This document shows positions 11,641 through 24,311 of a DNA stretch of 57,486 bases, piece after piece. The notes beneath the pieces were generated by a model. That model had not been told where the DNA came from. It did not search any database and saw only the letters and a list, made by a program, of their open reading frames with translations. The position numbers and the translations under genes are program-made. How positions within the stretch are numbered: position 1 is the stretch's first letter; every line of letters begins with the position of its first letter. Origin of the DNA: Nemertoderma westbladi (Eukaryota; Xenacoelomorpha; Nemertodermatida; Nemertodermatidae); the NCBI GenBank assembly GCA_032718475.1, contig JAUCBJ010008760.1, forward strand, positions 1 to 57,486, in the 5' to 3' direction.

Positions 11641-12140
11641 AGCAAATACTTTTTATTAATAATTAACAATTATTTGGTTCAGTCGATCAAAGATTTATCA
11701 CTTCGATGTAAGACTGCTACTATAATCAGCCTTCTGCAATGAACCAGCGTTTTGAGATGCTATGCTGGCTTGACAAAAATATTTTAGCTTATCAACAAAG
11801 TTTCAACGCCACAACTCCCTATCCCCCATGACTTTCGCGAGATTATCCGCATCTTCAAGGCCAGTGTCCTTTAAGAGGCGTCTCAAGAAAGTAATGGCCT
11901 GTCCGCCATGCTTATTCACTCCAAGAGGCTGCCAAAAGCACAAGATTGTGCCTTGGTGGTTGCGGTTGGTTGGCTTTTCCGCCAAGTCAGCAAGTTGATC
12001 GATTTCCATGCCTGGAATATTTCCATTCCACGACTGCTGTCGTCAGAATCATTGATGGCATCAACCTGTTGGTTTATTAGCTCCTGTAGATTAACAGAGT
12101 ACTGCCTCTGTTCAGGGACCTAGATGCAGCCTTTAGCTAC
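11640..12140 (-). mobile_element. LINE-like ORF C-terminal remnant, copy 1
   Basis: Minus-strand ORF 11803-12009 ends with KDTGLEDADNLAKVMGDREL-WR. An ending of the form DTGL plus about ten residues plus DRxxWR is common at the C-termini of animal non-LTR retrotransposon proteins. No catalytic motif remains. The segment is partly duplicated at 12480-12790, which supports a repeat rather than a host gene. Superfamily not determined. Confidence 0.4.
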
Positions 12141-12479
12141 ATTCTTGGCCGCTGTAAATCTGTTTGAGTCGTGCTCTCAGTCTGTGCCTTAGTAAGTTTA
12201 ATCCATGTATGAGATAACGTAACAATAAACTTTAATTAAATTTTAATGTACAATAAATACTGTGTAGGCCTACTGCGTGTGTTATTGTTATAAATAAATT
12301 TATAATTATAATAAAATAAATACTGTATATTAAATACAGTAATTAAATAGTATTAAGTTTCTCTTATATTCTAAATGTACATGATTAAAAATTGTGTAAA
12401 TCAGCATCCATAAAATCCTTTATATTGGGTGTAAATGCTACTCCGACAACCACAACCGACAAACGTTAAAAACGATAAG

Positions 12480-12790
12480 GGAAAGGAACAGGTTAGTTTC
12501 ACCTACTACTTATAATCGGCCTGCTGCATTGAAACTGCACATTGAGATGCTATGCCGCATGCCAGCTTAACAAAATTATTCGTCACCACCATGCAATATA
12601 TAGTTGTCAAGCCCAATGCAGCGTGCATTAAGAATGCTATGCCGGCTTATCAACAAAGTTACACCGCCACAACTACTGTACTTATCCTCCATGACTTTTG
12701 CGGGGCTATCCGCATCTTCAAGGCCAGTGTCCTTTAGGGGGCGTCTAAAGTCATGGACTGTCCACTATACTTATTCACTCCATGAGGTTG
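12480..12790 (-). mobile_element. LINE-like remnant, copy 2 (frameshifted)
   Basis: This direct copy of the 11.7-11.9 kb segment shares TTATCAACAAAGTT, ATCCGCATCTTCAAGGCCAG and TTATTCACTCCA. It carries indels that break the frame and an insertion in its 5' half. It is a repeat relic. Confidence 0.5.
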
Positions 12791-12792
12791 CC

Positions 12793-12895
12793 ATATTGGA
12801 CTTTGGATATATTGCGGTGATATTGGACTTTGGATATATTGCGGTGATATTGGACTTTGGATATATTGTAGTGATATTTGGACTTTCGAGATTTT
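12793..12895. repeat. 27-bp tandem repeat, 3.5 copies
   Basis: Units start at 12793, 12820, 12847 and 12874 and contain TTGGACTTTGGATATATTG. The first three are nearly identical and the fourth decays. The period is a multiple of three, which keeps a short spurious ORF open. Confidence 0.85.
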
Positions 12896-13074
12896 GAGGT
12901 AATATTGGAAATCGCCCTGAATCGCACCTGAATGTCAAAGGGAAATAATTAGAAACTCATAACATTGAACACACAGTAATCAAAAATATGGCATGGAATA
13001 TTGAAATAAATATAGAATATATATTAAAAGTCCGTGATTATTATAGTTAATTTATATCAATGGCATAGGCCGTT

Positions 13075-13600
13075 ATAAGCCGGTGTTAGCTCGGTAAAGG
13101 ACGGCGGAGCTCTGTATTGTATTGTAAAAGCTCACTACTGTATAGGTCGGTATAGCTCTGGATTATATTGGTATAGGTCGGTAAAGGCAGGTGTTAACTC
13201 TGTATTAGCTTAGCTCGGTATGGCTCTGTATAGCATTGTTATAGCTCAGTATAGGTCGGTATATCTGTATTGTATTGGAATATAGCTCGGTGTAGGTCGG
13301 TATACCTTTTAGCAGCCACTTTATAGGTCGGTATAGCTCGGTATTAGATCGGTATAGCTAGCTAGGTATTACGTCGGTAGGCCTATAGCTAGCTACTGTA
13401 GGTATTAGGTCGGTAGGCCTATAGCTAGGTGTATACAGTATAAGGTCGGTATAGCTCGGTATTACTGTAGGTCGGTATAGCTAGGTATTAGGTCTGTATA
13501 GCTTGGTGTACAGTACAGTATAAGGTCGGTTTAGCTCGGTATAGCTCGGTATTACTGTAGGTCGATATAGCTAGGTATTAGGTCTGTATACCTTTTAGTA
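13075..13600. repeat. Degenerate ~20-bp tandem repeat (GGTCGGTATAGCTC)
   Basis: Dozens of imperfect repetitions of GGTCGGTATAGCTCGGTATT with variable spacing. The interval has no coding potential. Confidence 0.75.
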
Positions 13601-13663
13601 CGTACCTCTTAAAGTTGATTCTGTAAGGAACTGGCAACCAGTATGTAGTTTTCGCAATACAGA

Positions 13664-13679
13664 GGGGGGGGGGGGGGGG
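13664..13679. repeat. Poly-G tract (16 G)
   Basis: An uninterrupted G run, one of twelve runs of 16 or more G or C in this window. Confidence 0.9.
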
Positions 13680-13879
13680 TAGGTACAGTAATATGATATC
13701 TTGTGAACAGATTGCAGAATAATCGACGTTACAGTTTTGTACGTACTGTAGTTTCCTAATACTCCATTGTGGTAGACCATAAAAAAATATATATAAAAAA
13801 AAATGAGGCAGAAAGCAATAGTTCCCTATAATTGTTGGTCGAAAATTCAAAACTAAACGTCGCTTCGCTATTATCGAGA

Positions 13880-14320
13880 TATCCCGTTGCTATGTAAATC
13901 CGAGCCGAATTGTTGCTCGGGGTATTGTGGCGGGTATTTCGGTACGCAGAAAGCTTCGCCCGCATGCAATAAGCCCGGAGCAATCTTCCCCCTCAAACTG
14001 AGCAATTATCGCCCGGCGAAACCTTCGACCGCAGGCAATCTTCGCCCACGAGCAACCTTCGCCCAATAAACCATTTCTGTTTTGATTAGAAAAAGCCGTC
14101 TCAGTAACCTGTTCCTTCCCCTCAATTAGTATAACACCATCGTTTATTGTTTTGGTTAGAAAAAGCCGCCTCTGTAACTTGATCCTTTCCCTCAAATTGT
14201 TACTAAAATGGTTACTAACTAAAATCTTATTGAGCGAAGGATGCTCGCGGGCGAAGATTGCCTTGCGGGCGAAGGTTTTCCACGGGCGAAGGTTGTACGC
14301 GGGCGAAGATTGCACCCAAC
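13880..14320. mobile_element. Foldback-like element with GGGCGAAG repeats
   Basis: The left half (about 13940-14070) carries CTTCGCCC-type words, including CAATCTTCGCCCACGAGC. The right half (about 14230-14315) carries the complement four times (GCGGGCGAAG plus variants), giving an inverted arrangement. Between them sit two direct copies of a module containing GTTTTGGTTAGAAAAAGCCG. No transposase is present and exact termini were not fixed. Confidence 0.5.
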
Positions 14321-14579
14321 CGGTATTTTTGTATTACTGGGGTATTTCTGTGAACTGCATTACACAATTACATGTTTGTTACTCGTTTATGTGTTTATAT
14401 TAATAGTATTAAACTTGATTTATGTATTTACGAGGATCCTCTGTTACGTTACTCACATGAGGTAAACAAGGCGAAAAAACTATTACTATTATACTATATT
14501 TTATTATATATTATATATTATTTATATTGAGATTGATATATTATATTATTACTATTATATATTATTACTATTATACTGT

Positions 14580-17500
14580 CGGCGTCACCTTTTGCATGTG
14601 GATTGTGCTCTGCAAGCAAGATAAATGATCTGGAAGGTATCCTATCAACACTTCAGGAAAGTCTAAATGCCAATGTCTCCAGTCAAACCGAGTTGCTACA
14701 CACTGAAATAAGGACCGTTGTCGACTACACTGCAACAACAGCTCAGAGCTTAACACTAGACTTGGGTTCGCTACGAGCTGAGAATCGTTTCGATGAAATA
14801 GAGACTACTCAAACCGAGGTAAAGAACTACATTCATATAAGGACCTACAGTAGTTGTGGCAGCCCCTGATGTGAGCAATGAGAATAGAAATTCGTGGGCA
14901 GATATTGTTGGAAGAACACTGATCACATAACTGACCTGCAGAAGAAGCTTGCAGAACAGCCAACTTCTTGTGCTGAGAGTATACAGAGGGTAATTGCTAC
15001 CAATGAACAACGTAAACGGAATGTAATCATCCGTGGCATCCCTGGTGATACAGAGCCTTCTCCAGAACTACAAAGGCGAAGTGACATAAAATTTCTTAAA
15101 GCTGCCTTAGACAACCAACCCCCATATCGTGGAATGAGAATGGTAAACCACGCCCCCTACGGTTGATGTTTAATTCGGCAGAAATAGCATCTAGTACAGT
15201 ATTCTAACCCAGAAATCATTCACAACTAGTGCCACCTCCCCAGATGCTGGTCCTAACCGATTTTACTTAGACCAAGATCTTTCCCGTTTCGACCAGGAAC
15301 TCGCGTTTAAAGAAACGCAGCGCCGGCGCTAAATGTCTCACAAGCCAGCCCCAATAAACGAAATTGACAAGATGGACTGACTAACACTACAAACAGGCAA
15401 TACAAAGATGAACAATGATACAAATTGCGCTGGGGACTATCGAGAAACAATACCATACGAGTGGCTGGCATACTTCAATTCGCCAGGTATCCATTTCTTT
15501 ACATTTAAACATTTGCCACTTGAGGAATAAGGTGGATGAGTTAAGGATTATAATGAGAACATGTCCAGTGCATTTACTTGGAATAACATAATCATGGCTT
15601 GATGATAGCATTAGTGATGTAGCCATCAATATTGAACATTATAACGTGTACAGGCGAGACAGGGCAAGCCGAGATGAAGGTGGTATACAGTAGTCTTATA
15701 TGTCCACGAAAGACTACAGTTTAATTAACTCCAATATTCAAAGTCTACACCATCAGAAATGTTATTTGATGAATTAATGCTGCCTGATACTAGACCATTG
15801 CTAATCGGAGTTGTTTATAGGCCTGAAGCCGACACTGCACTTTTTGAGAATATAGACAACAGTATTAACTTAGCAAATTACAATGAAATTATCATAATGT
15901 GTGACACAAACATTGATATTACCCCTGTTATTGATTTAAAGTCCAAGTCCATAATTAAAAATCCTACACGCACCCCCAGTATTGATAATGATCTCAAGAA
16001 GCTTCTGTCCTTTATAAATTCCCATGGGATTAAACAGATTATAATGGAACCAACTCATGTCACTTCAAACACCGCTACTATTATCGATCATATATTCGTT
16101 TCCAACCCAAGTATGACCTACAACCATGGAGTGATAAAAGAAAGGATCAGCGACCATTACATGATCTTCATGACGCGGAAAAGACAGAAAAGACAGCCTT
16201 GCTTAAAAAAGATCACGAAATGCCGTACATATAGATCATATTCTAAGGACTTATTGATGAGATACAAAATTGCTGTTTGTCTAACAAGATTACTACTCTT
16301 ACAGACCTAAATGAAGCCGCTGGCCTAATGACTGCATCTCTACTTTCTATCACAGATAAACTGGAACCCATCAAAGAGTCCCGGGCACGAAGCTATTCAC
16401 AGCCATGGGTGGACAAGGATGTTATTGACTCGATCTCTAACCGAAACAAGGCAGCACCTTCAAGTTATATCAGAATTGCACAGTCACAGCGGAACAGGAG
16501 TATAAAAGACTTCGCAATACTGCTAATAACATGATTAAAACCAAAAAAGCGTCAAGGAAAACACTCGAAGAGACAAATGGCGATACCAAGAAACTCTGGA
16601 GGGCTTTAAAAAAAATCGGGGGTCTCAAACAAAGTTTTCGAGAAAATTTGAAAAAACCGAAAAACAAAAGACAATTGGACCGCCAACAAAAAAGACATTG
16701 GGAGCTTCCGGCAAACAAATTAATGGACTAATAATTCAAGATAATGTGTGTCACGATACCAAGACTATATGCGATTGAGTTCAACAAATACTATGCAAAT
16801 ATTGTCAATGACCTGGTTTCCCAGTTACCTACTGTACTCCATCTGGGCTCTATAACGACAATGCTACAGTAGCTTACTACTCTTTCCAAGGGGTTATTAG
16901 ATATTCATTCTCACTCCACCCGGTGACAGTAGCTGCAGTCGGTAAAATATTCCAGAATATAGATGTCAACAAAGCAACTGGCCCTGTCCTAATCCCCGCT
17001 AGAGTTATTAGGGATGGCCTAGACTCGTTAGTAAAGCCTTTCACACACATTGTTACCTTATCCATAGAAACATCAACAATTCCACAGATTTACAAAACTG
17101 CACGCTTAAACCCCATTTACAAGAAACAAGGATCCAATCTGGTTCGTGGAAACTTTCGGCCAATTTCATTATTACCAATTCTATCAAAGATTCTAGAACG
17201 CATCGTATTCGACCAATGGGTGTACCACTTGGTATCAAACAACTTTATGAACCCTCTACAGTCTAGTTACCGGCAAGGATATTCAACAGAGTCATCTCTT
17301 ATGCTATTGGACAACCATATACGCGTGTCTATTGATAATGGACAACTCACAGGAATGGTGCTAATTGACCTGAGTAAAGCATTTGATTGCCTAGATCACC
17401 AAACCGTAATCCAAAAGCTTGGGGCTATGGGGGCCATTCAGAGTACCTGCAATCAGAGTACCTTATCTGTCTGGCAGAGAGCAATATGTCGCCATAGGTG

Positions 17501-18470
17501 AAACGCGCTCAAGCTGTATAACTAACGATAATGGGGTTCCCCAGGGTTCAATTCTTGGTGTCTTGCTTTGTCTTGCTAGCACCTATATTTTCCGACGACA
17601 CAGGCCTAGCCTGCAGCAATACATGCTCCGAAAGCATATCTACCTCTCTGAGTAATACCATGGACCGGGTCTCCCAATGGTGCACCGAGAACAAACTCTC
17701 CATAAACTTTGATAAAACGGAATGTATCCTTTTCGGCACTCACCAACGACTTTCTACTGCATCAGAGTTGGAAGTTTATTGCTGTGGGAAACGCATACCA
17801 AACCGGAAATACGTCACCTACCTGGGAACAGAAATAAATCAACGATTAACTGGTGAGGAAATGGCAACTAAAATATTAAAAACAGGCAACACTAGACTGA
17901 AGTTTCTTCATCGAAACGCACAGATTCTCGTCCGATCCATTCGCAGAATGCTTTGTAACTCTCTTATTCAGCCCCATCTCGACTATGCAGCCTCTACGTG
18001 GTTTTTCACTATTTCAGCCAGACTTCGCTAGCAGCTCGAAGCCCTCCAGCGGAAGCGTTCGATTCTGCTTTGGCCTCGGACCCAGAGTGCACATCGAGGC
18101 AGCCCATAACGTGGACATTTACTGGCTTCCTCTACAAACCGTCTCGAGGCTGTTATCCTTTCCTGGATGTATAAGGTAAAACACGGTCAAGCACCTCAGT
18201 ACTTAATCGATCTTATACACTTCCGCGAGCCCACCTACTGTCTGCGATCAACCAACGAACCAGCCTCGGTCCCTCAGATAAATACGTTATACGGCCAGAA
18301 TACGTTTAGCTTCCTCGGTCCAAAGCTGTGGAATGAACTCCCAGCCACCATCACAGACTCAACCTCTTTAGTTGTTTTCAAACATAACGTTAAGAAATAC
18401 TACCTAGAAAAATTAACCAACCATTCAACATCGGCATTCATCTACTAACTAATAATATATATTTTTCTTT
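14580..18470 (+). mobile_element. Degenerate CR1/Rex-like LINE (ORF1 and ORF2 remnants)
   Basis: ORF1 debris spans 14603-15170: a coiled-coil-like segment, then RNVIIRGIPGDTEP, a hallmark of LINE ORF1. ORF2 begins near 15474 with endonuclease text (HLNICHLRNKVDELRIIM), interrupted by a TAA where SWLDD begins. Endonuclease continues at 15759-16200 (GVVYRP; IDHIF; final ISDH). RT follows at 16923-17480 (GPVLIPARV; NFRPISLLP; LIDLSKAFDCLDH) and 17531-18031. The catalytic YxDD region is damaged: only FSDDTGL remains and about 30 preceding residues are missing. A post-RT domain lies at 18167-18448 (FSFLGPKLWNELP). Multiple frameshifts and stops make it inactive. Confidence 0.85.
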
Positions 18471-19204
18471 TAACTCAAATCACATAAAACTTTTAATTAT
18501 TGAACACACCATATTTTCAGAGACTGGCATCGAATCGAATCGAAAGCAATTTTTGTGTTCGATTTCCCATATATTTTTCGATTCGATTTCGATTCGTTTC
18601 AGCACAATTTCGATTCGACTCAGGTAAAAAAGTTCGACTTCGATTCGATTATTCGACCTTTGAATATTAACATAATTATTTGTCATTAAATATACATTAT
18701 AAATTTTATTCTTAAATTGTTACTTTTTCGTTCGAATATACTGTACCCCAAAATCGGGAGAAAATAAGTACTTTTTTCCCTAGGGAAAAACGTAACCCAT
18801 TGGAATGCATTGATTTTACTTTTTCCCGGCGAATTATTTTTGTTTTTACCTATCCTGGCGAATTAATTTTTACAAGTACTGTAATTAGAGCAAAATACAT
18901 TCACACCTCAAAAGCTATTCTAACTTTAGTGTGTGCACTGTGTAGGCCTGTGTACACCAAAACATTATCCAATATTAGTTTATGTAGTTATAGCGGCTCT
19001 CTACTGTAGTAGTTACCGGTACGTAATAAATATTCAAGAACACTAAATTATTTAACATTGAGTAAGGCAGCATCGGGGGTTGAAGAGTACAGTAATTGGA
19101 ATCGCAGTAACTATGGAAGCAATATAGTAAAATATTGCAGTTCAATTTATTTTGTAACACTATATCGCTCTATCTTATATTAAAGAAGTGAGCATCAAAA
19201 AGTT

Positions 19205-19320
19205 CCAATTTAAGAATAAAATTACGTATTACATGGGAAAAAAAGTAGAAAATTATTAAAAATATATAAAATACCTCGAGAATAGTGAAAAAAGTTGTAG
19301 GTTTTCCCATGTAATAAGTG
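19205..19320. repeat. Imperfect inverted repeat around ACATGGGAAA
   Basis: TATTACATGGGAAAA (about 19227) is mirrored by TTTTCCCATGTAATA near 19301, separated by about 60 bp of AT-rich sequence. Confidence 0.6.
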
Positions 19321-19366
19321 ATTATTTTTATATTTTACTGTTGGCAAAATTTTGCCAAAAAATAGG

Positions 19367-19596
19367 TTATCGTTCATATGCGTACCTCTGGCAAAAGAAG
19401 CAGGTTACAGTGGTGGTGTTTTCTAACCAAAACAATAAACTAATCTCCATTACTTAATTAACGGAAAGGAGCAGGTTACAGTGGTGGGCTTTTCTAACCA
19501 AAACAATAAACAATATCTCAATAACATAGGGTATTTCATACTTATAGTCTTATTTTTGCAATACGAAAATACCAGAGGTACGCATATGAACTATAA
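19367..19596. mobile_element. MITE with 20-bp perfect terminal inverted repeats
   Basis: GTTCATATGCGTACCTCTGG (19372-19391) is exactly inverted at 19572-19591; pairing extends to 25 bp with one mismatch. The interior contains two direct copies of a module with CAGGTTACAGTGGTGG and TTTTCTAACCAAAACAATAA. No ORF. The superfamily is unknown. Confidence 0.75.
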
Positions 19597-20317
19597 CTAA
19601 AAAATAATATGTATGTACAATATTCCATTAGGGTCCAGAGGGGTGCGTACTGGTACAATATCGGACAAGATTGTAGCAGAGCACGGGTGAGTCAAAACAA
19701 AGATTCAAAGAATATAGACCTGTACAAAACACATGTGTTAACTTTCGTTTATTGTTTTGGTTCCCCCAACACGCCTTTGTAACCTGCTCATTTACTAACC
19801 TGCTCCTTAAAATGCCAATGGGACCTAAAGCTATTTGGATCCTAGCGCTCTTTGGGACCTAACACGACTTTACCTCTTTGTTTTGTACAGAGGGTATTTG
19901 GTCTTTGTTTTGTACTTCTGTTGTATTATAGACTAGCATCGGAAGTCATATTGGATTTCTATTCATCAATGAATAAGATCCCCCTTATTAATTATAAGTA
20001 GCAAATAATTGTTCCTAAAACTTGATGCTGGACTCCACACACGCGGTAAACTTTTTGCTCAAGAAAATAACAGTTATTTCAAAATAAATAAGTAGTTAAC
20101 ATGTCATGTCCATTCATTTATTTGTATTATCAAATTATCTAATATTAGCTAGTACTTAAAAATGGGATGTACAGTAATTAAAATTTTTAAAGATGTTGCA
20201 TGGGAATATAATTATTTTATTAAAACGTTGCAGCTCAACTTGTTGCTGGACTCCTCACGCCCTGGACGCCTGGTAATGTTTCTGAGGGTCCAGCAACTAT
20301 TGCTGACACCTCACACG

Positions 20318-20868
20318 CAGGCCCGTATGGTGATCATAATACAGTATCTGGGGGGGCAGGCCAAATCTGAGGGGGCAAACCCATTACTGGGATTTGGGGA
20401 GCATACAACAAAGTGAGAGTTAATTTAGTACATAAAGTAAAATCAATATTGTTGAAAGGTGTGTGGGGCGAGCCACAAAGTTGGCGGAGCCATGGCGAAC
20501 TGACACTGTTAATGAGTATGTCAATAATGGCAAATAGTTGTTGACGTAACAATTTCATTAACGTAACTTTCAAATAACTTTGTCAAATGTCCTCCCATTT
20601 CTTTGCTTTTAATCCGTTTAAGCGGAAACCTGGCAGAATTGTACTAGACTATTATTACCTGTGACATTTAAACTTTTTCTGAGGTCTTAAATCGACTGCA
20701 GCTTTCCAGACTACCTCTAGGTGTAAGGTGATCAAGGGACATCTGCTTAGATTTTGCTTATATTTCTTTCGAGTTGACACTTAGATAAGTTTATGTGACG
20801 TGCTGCGCGAAGGATCCACTTCAGCTATAATATGGTTAAAAGGTTAAGTTAAAACAAATTATATGGAT
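20318..20868. mobile_element. Truncated copy of the CAGGCCCGTAT hAT family
   Basis: Starting at CAGGCCCGTATGGTGATCAT, this stretch is nearly collinear with 44627-45300, sharing CCCATTACTGGGATTTGGGG, GGGGCGAGCCAC and GTTTAAGCGGAAAC. Similarity stops near 20868 and the right terminal repeat is absent, so it is a truncated relative of the complete copy at 44627-45744. Confidence 0.7.
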
Positions 20869-21386
20869 CATCCCTCTCCAGGGGAAATTGGACGCAAATA
20901 ACAGATGATTACTCTCAAAAATAAAAGCAACTTTGGAAACAAGCTGCAGAAACAGGCTGCAGAAACAAAAGTTGCACCGTGTTGAGGTTTAATAGGACCA
21001 TTAGTCCTTACCCCAAGTCTATTTATATTATTTTTTATTTATAAAACTAATACTCTGAAATTTTAACACAAAGCTGCTGAACATTTTGGTATATCTTTGA
21101 TGAATATTGTGTGAAAAATAATAATAATAAATTAGTATATAGGGAATTTAGTGATGAAATATGTCAAAAGATTTAAATCACAAAAAAGTTAAATCACACT
21201 ATATTTATATTAAAGCACATATTTAATTAAATAAATCTAGGCTGTGATTTTGTTTAAGTTTTAAAAGTCGAATCGAATCGAATATTTTCTTTCGATTTTC
21301 TGTTCGATTTCGTCATTTTTCGATTCGATTCGATTTCGACCCAGTGAAAGTCGTTCGATTCGATTTCGATTCGATCCCAGTCTCTG

Positions 21387-23345
21387 AATATACTCTCAAT
21401 TTAAAGCCCGGAGCTTTTAAAACTCGATGTTAACTTAAGACTTTTTAATAAACACTTAAAACATCCACTTTTTATACTTAATTAATAATAACCATTTTAT
21501 CTATTTCTTTGTTATTTTTACGTTAATCTACTGTAGCACACCTTACTTCTTATAATTTTTATTTTTAATTCAGTCTCAGTCATATAAGTCAGATAGTCAG
21601 ATAAGTATACTTACTACCGCCAGAATACACCAATTACTACGTATTAGTTGGGACCCTTATGGAAACGCGGTTTACCGCATAAGGCTATCCCTCCATTTTA
21701 ACAATCAAACTTGGTGCAGCTGTATCTTTTGCCAATATAATATTTATTTATACTTAAAAATATTTTTATTTTGTAGAGTTAATAATATTTTAATAGTAAC
21801 TTTAATAGAGCTATGAAAACTACGAATCTTGAACAGTTGTAAAACTTATTAATGAACGCAATTGGTGCAACTACTACTACTGTACAGTACAGTATAAATT
21901 TAATTTGAGCTTGATCTTTAAATAATTTGGTAATAATAATATCTTTCAGCAGTTTTTAATTTTAATATTCAGATACTGTATTCAGATTCAGTAATTTTTA
22001 ATTTAGTAACAATACATCTGTATATTTTTTAGGGGTCCGACGATTATTTTTTAGCAGTCTTTAAACTTTTTTTAGAATTTTTTAGTTTGCTTATTTTATT
22101 TATTTTGACTTTATCCCACCGCCACACACCAGGAACTTACTTACGCCTAATGAATGACCTACAGTAGTTATTTATGTATTGTCTGTTGTCTCCAATATAT
22201 GTTTGTATCACCAGGAATTACTTTCTGTTCATGACATATCATTAACGTGTTAAATCATGTGTTTAACTTGTTTTTAATGTTTAATTTGGAAAAGAAAATC
22301 AATAAATCAATCAAGGACTGATTTTTTATGTATCAGATATTATTAAACCTCCCGCCAACATCAGGAAAATGCTAAACGATCTCTAATATTTGCGGTCTCG
22401 ATTTATTGTTATTGTAAAAGCAACCAATTCAAGTGACCATGATGTTTTAATTATCACCCAGCAGAATTTTCTTCTTTAAAATTTAGCGCCTCCAACAAAC
22501 GCTAGTGGACATTTTATAATGAATATACATATTTCTTTCTTGTGCGATAGATGGCGTTTGATGCATTCATCAATATGCTTTACATAGGGAGGCACTTTAG
22601 CGCATGCGCCATTTTATATATTAGTAAAACCGTGTATTACCGTTGTATTAGAGGACAGTACTGCAGTAACCGGTACCGGTACCGCCTGACCGTACATTGT
22701 ACATATGGAACCACTGAATTACCGTACCGTCTGACCGCGCACCGTAGCTCATTGTTTGATTGCATTGTTTTATTGATACAGTCGTATACAGGTATAAACA
22801 GACAGACAGATAAAGCTGTGATGCGTAGAAATTAATGTATGTGACAGTGTGAAGATCAGTCTGGATATAAACGTCATTTAAAGCATTTTTCAGAATCTTA
22901 AAAACATTTTTTTGATAGGCTAATCCGACACCGACCTCACCTTACTGCCTTACCGGTATCAAGTAGGCCTATGCATCATGTCTCCATGTCATGTACCCAT
23001 CTGCCCATTCAGCCATTCTATTTCTATCAGTCGTCTATCAAACTAATTACAGAATTAGGCCTACTTAATATTTGTTTTCAAATAACAGAATAATTAATTA
23101 GGCTTACCATCTGACCATTTTTTATTAATATTCATCTGTCAGTCAGTGTCCCAAATAATTACCCCAGCATGGGGTAGGCCTAATTTGGGACAGGTGGGGG
23201 AATTTGGGACATACATAATTGACATAAATCGAACAGTCTGACAGTACTGCAGTAGCACCGGTACTCCATTTTGTCATTCACTTCCACACAAACTTTATTG
23301 AGAAATTGTACAATACTAAACATTGCATCAATAAGACCAAAAGAT
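21387..23345. other. Gene-free interval with LINE-tail-like sequence
   Basis: No host gene seen. GGACCCTTATGG...ATAAGGCTATCCCTCC near 21652-21696 and the AATCAATAAATCAATCAAGG ending near 22316 look like LINE 3' terminal debris. ACCGGT repeats cluster at 22670-22690. A 94-codon ORF at 22551 shows no recognisable protein features. Confidence 0.3.
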
Positions 23346-23660
23346 GAGATTTTAGAGACCATCAGCTCAACAGTCTCCCGCTAGAGGGCTAGGCCTACAT
23401 GTCAAACATTAAACAGTTAAATGCAAAATGTACTCCCATCAGTCCCATCTGCGATCTGCCATCTCTTTGCAGCTTTGCATTTCAGCATTTAATCCGACCA
23501 AGCGGAAACTTGTCATATTTGTATTACTACTGTATTAGACCATTAGCTGTCATCAGGTCATATGTCATTCAAAGGGCTGAAGGCAGGAAGGGGTCTGTAT
23601 GCAGTTCTCTAGTCAGCCGCTAGAGGGCTGGAGGGCGAAATATCTGAAAGTGATCCTTGA
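23346..23660. repeat. Dispersed repeat related to 44.98-45.12 kb and 24.4 kb
   Basis: Shared landmarks with 44980-45120 are AACAGTCTC, GCTAGAnGGCTA, AAGCGGAAAC and GACCATTAGCTGT. Another partial relative (CAGTCTGCCGCTAGACGG) sits near 24419. The copies are diverged and noncoding. Confidence 0.5.
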
Positions 23661-23826
23661 CTTACCGGTACCGGTATTGCGTTATTTATGATCCGGTCAA
23701 TTCAAGCTGAAACTTATCAAATGTGTTGTATGTCTGTCTCTATCTGTCTCTGTATGCTAGAGCCAGGAGCCAGTCATCCAGCTGTCCAGTGTGTTCTCTG
23801 CTAGAATACATCCTGGCTGCCTGGAA

Positions 23827-24311
23827 TCGGGGAGAAGTTCAAATTTCAACTGAGTTGAAATGTAAAACTTTTTTTTTTAAATTCAACTTTTAAGTTGTAA
23901 CTTCATCTCTAAAATGGCATGAGGTGCAGAGGGGTGTTTTCATTGTTTTTATGGTTGTAACTCGAAAAATTAACCCTCATTACCGATGTAATAAAAACTT
24001 TAACCGTCGGGAACACTTTTTTAAAACATTTTAAGTGATTACATTTGCAAATTAGCTGAAATTGGAAATACTATGGGAATTTATAAGATGTATTTAATTA
24101 CCGCTGAATGTCACAATTATTATACAATGGAATACCAGTAATGGATTCCAATTCCATATTTCAGTATTTCAAAAGCTACCCCTACCAGGCTACTCCAAAA
24201 GTTGATTTTTAAACTCTAGGCCTACTCCAAAAGTTGAATTTTAATAAAAAGTTGAATTTTAAAAAATAAAGTTGAAATTTCAACTCAGTTGAAAATATAA
24301 CTTCTCCCCGA
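23827..24311. mobile_element. MITE with TCGGGGAGAAG termini
   Basis: The left terminus TCGGGGAGAAGTT plus an inner TTTCAACTGAGTTGAAA is mirrored at 24280-24311 by TTTCAACTCAGTTGAAA and CTTCTCCCCGA. No clear target duplication and no ORF. The arm pairs over roughly 30 bp. Confidence 0.65.

Larger units (their letters stand above)
18518..21386. mobile_element. hAT-like terminal-inverted-repeat element, non-autonomous
   Basis: The left end reads CAGAGACTGGCATCGAATCG and the right end is its complement with one change. The CAG...CTG ends suit hAT. Both ends continue into TTCGATTCGA-rich subterminal repeats (18530-18660, 21265-21380). An 8-bp target duplication is not clear (5 of 8 match). There is no transposase. 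Other repeats are nested inside, including 19367-19596 and 20318-20868. Alternatively these could be two solo ends of separate copies. Confidence 0.45.

Noticed and set aside
13890-14315. 141-codon minus ORF
   Set aside because: It covers the GGGCGAAG foldback and has repeat-derived composition; no domain is recognisable.
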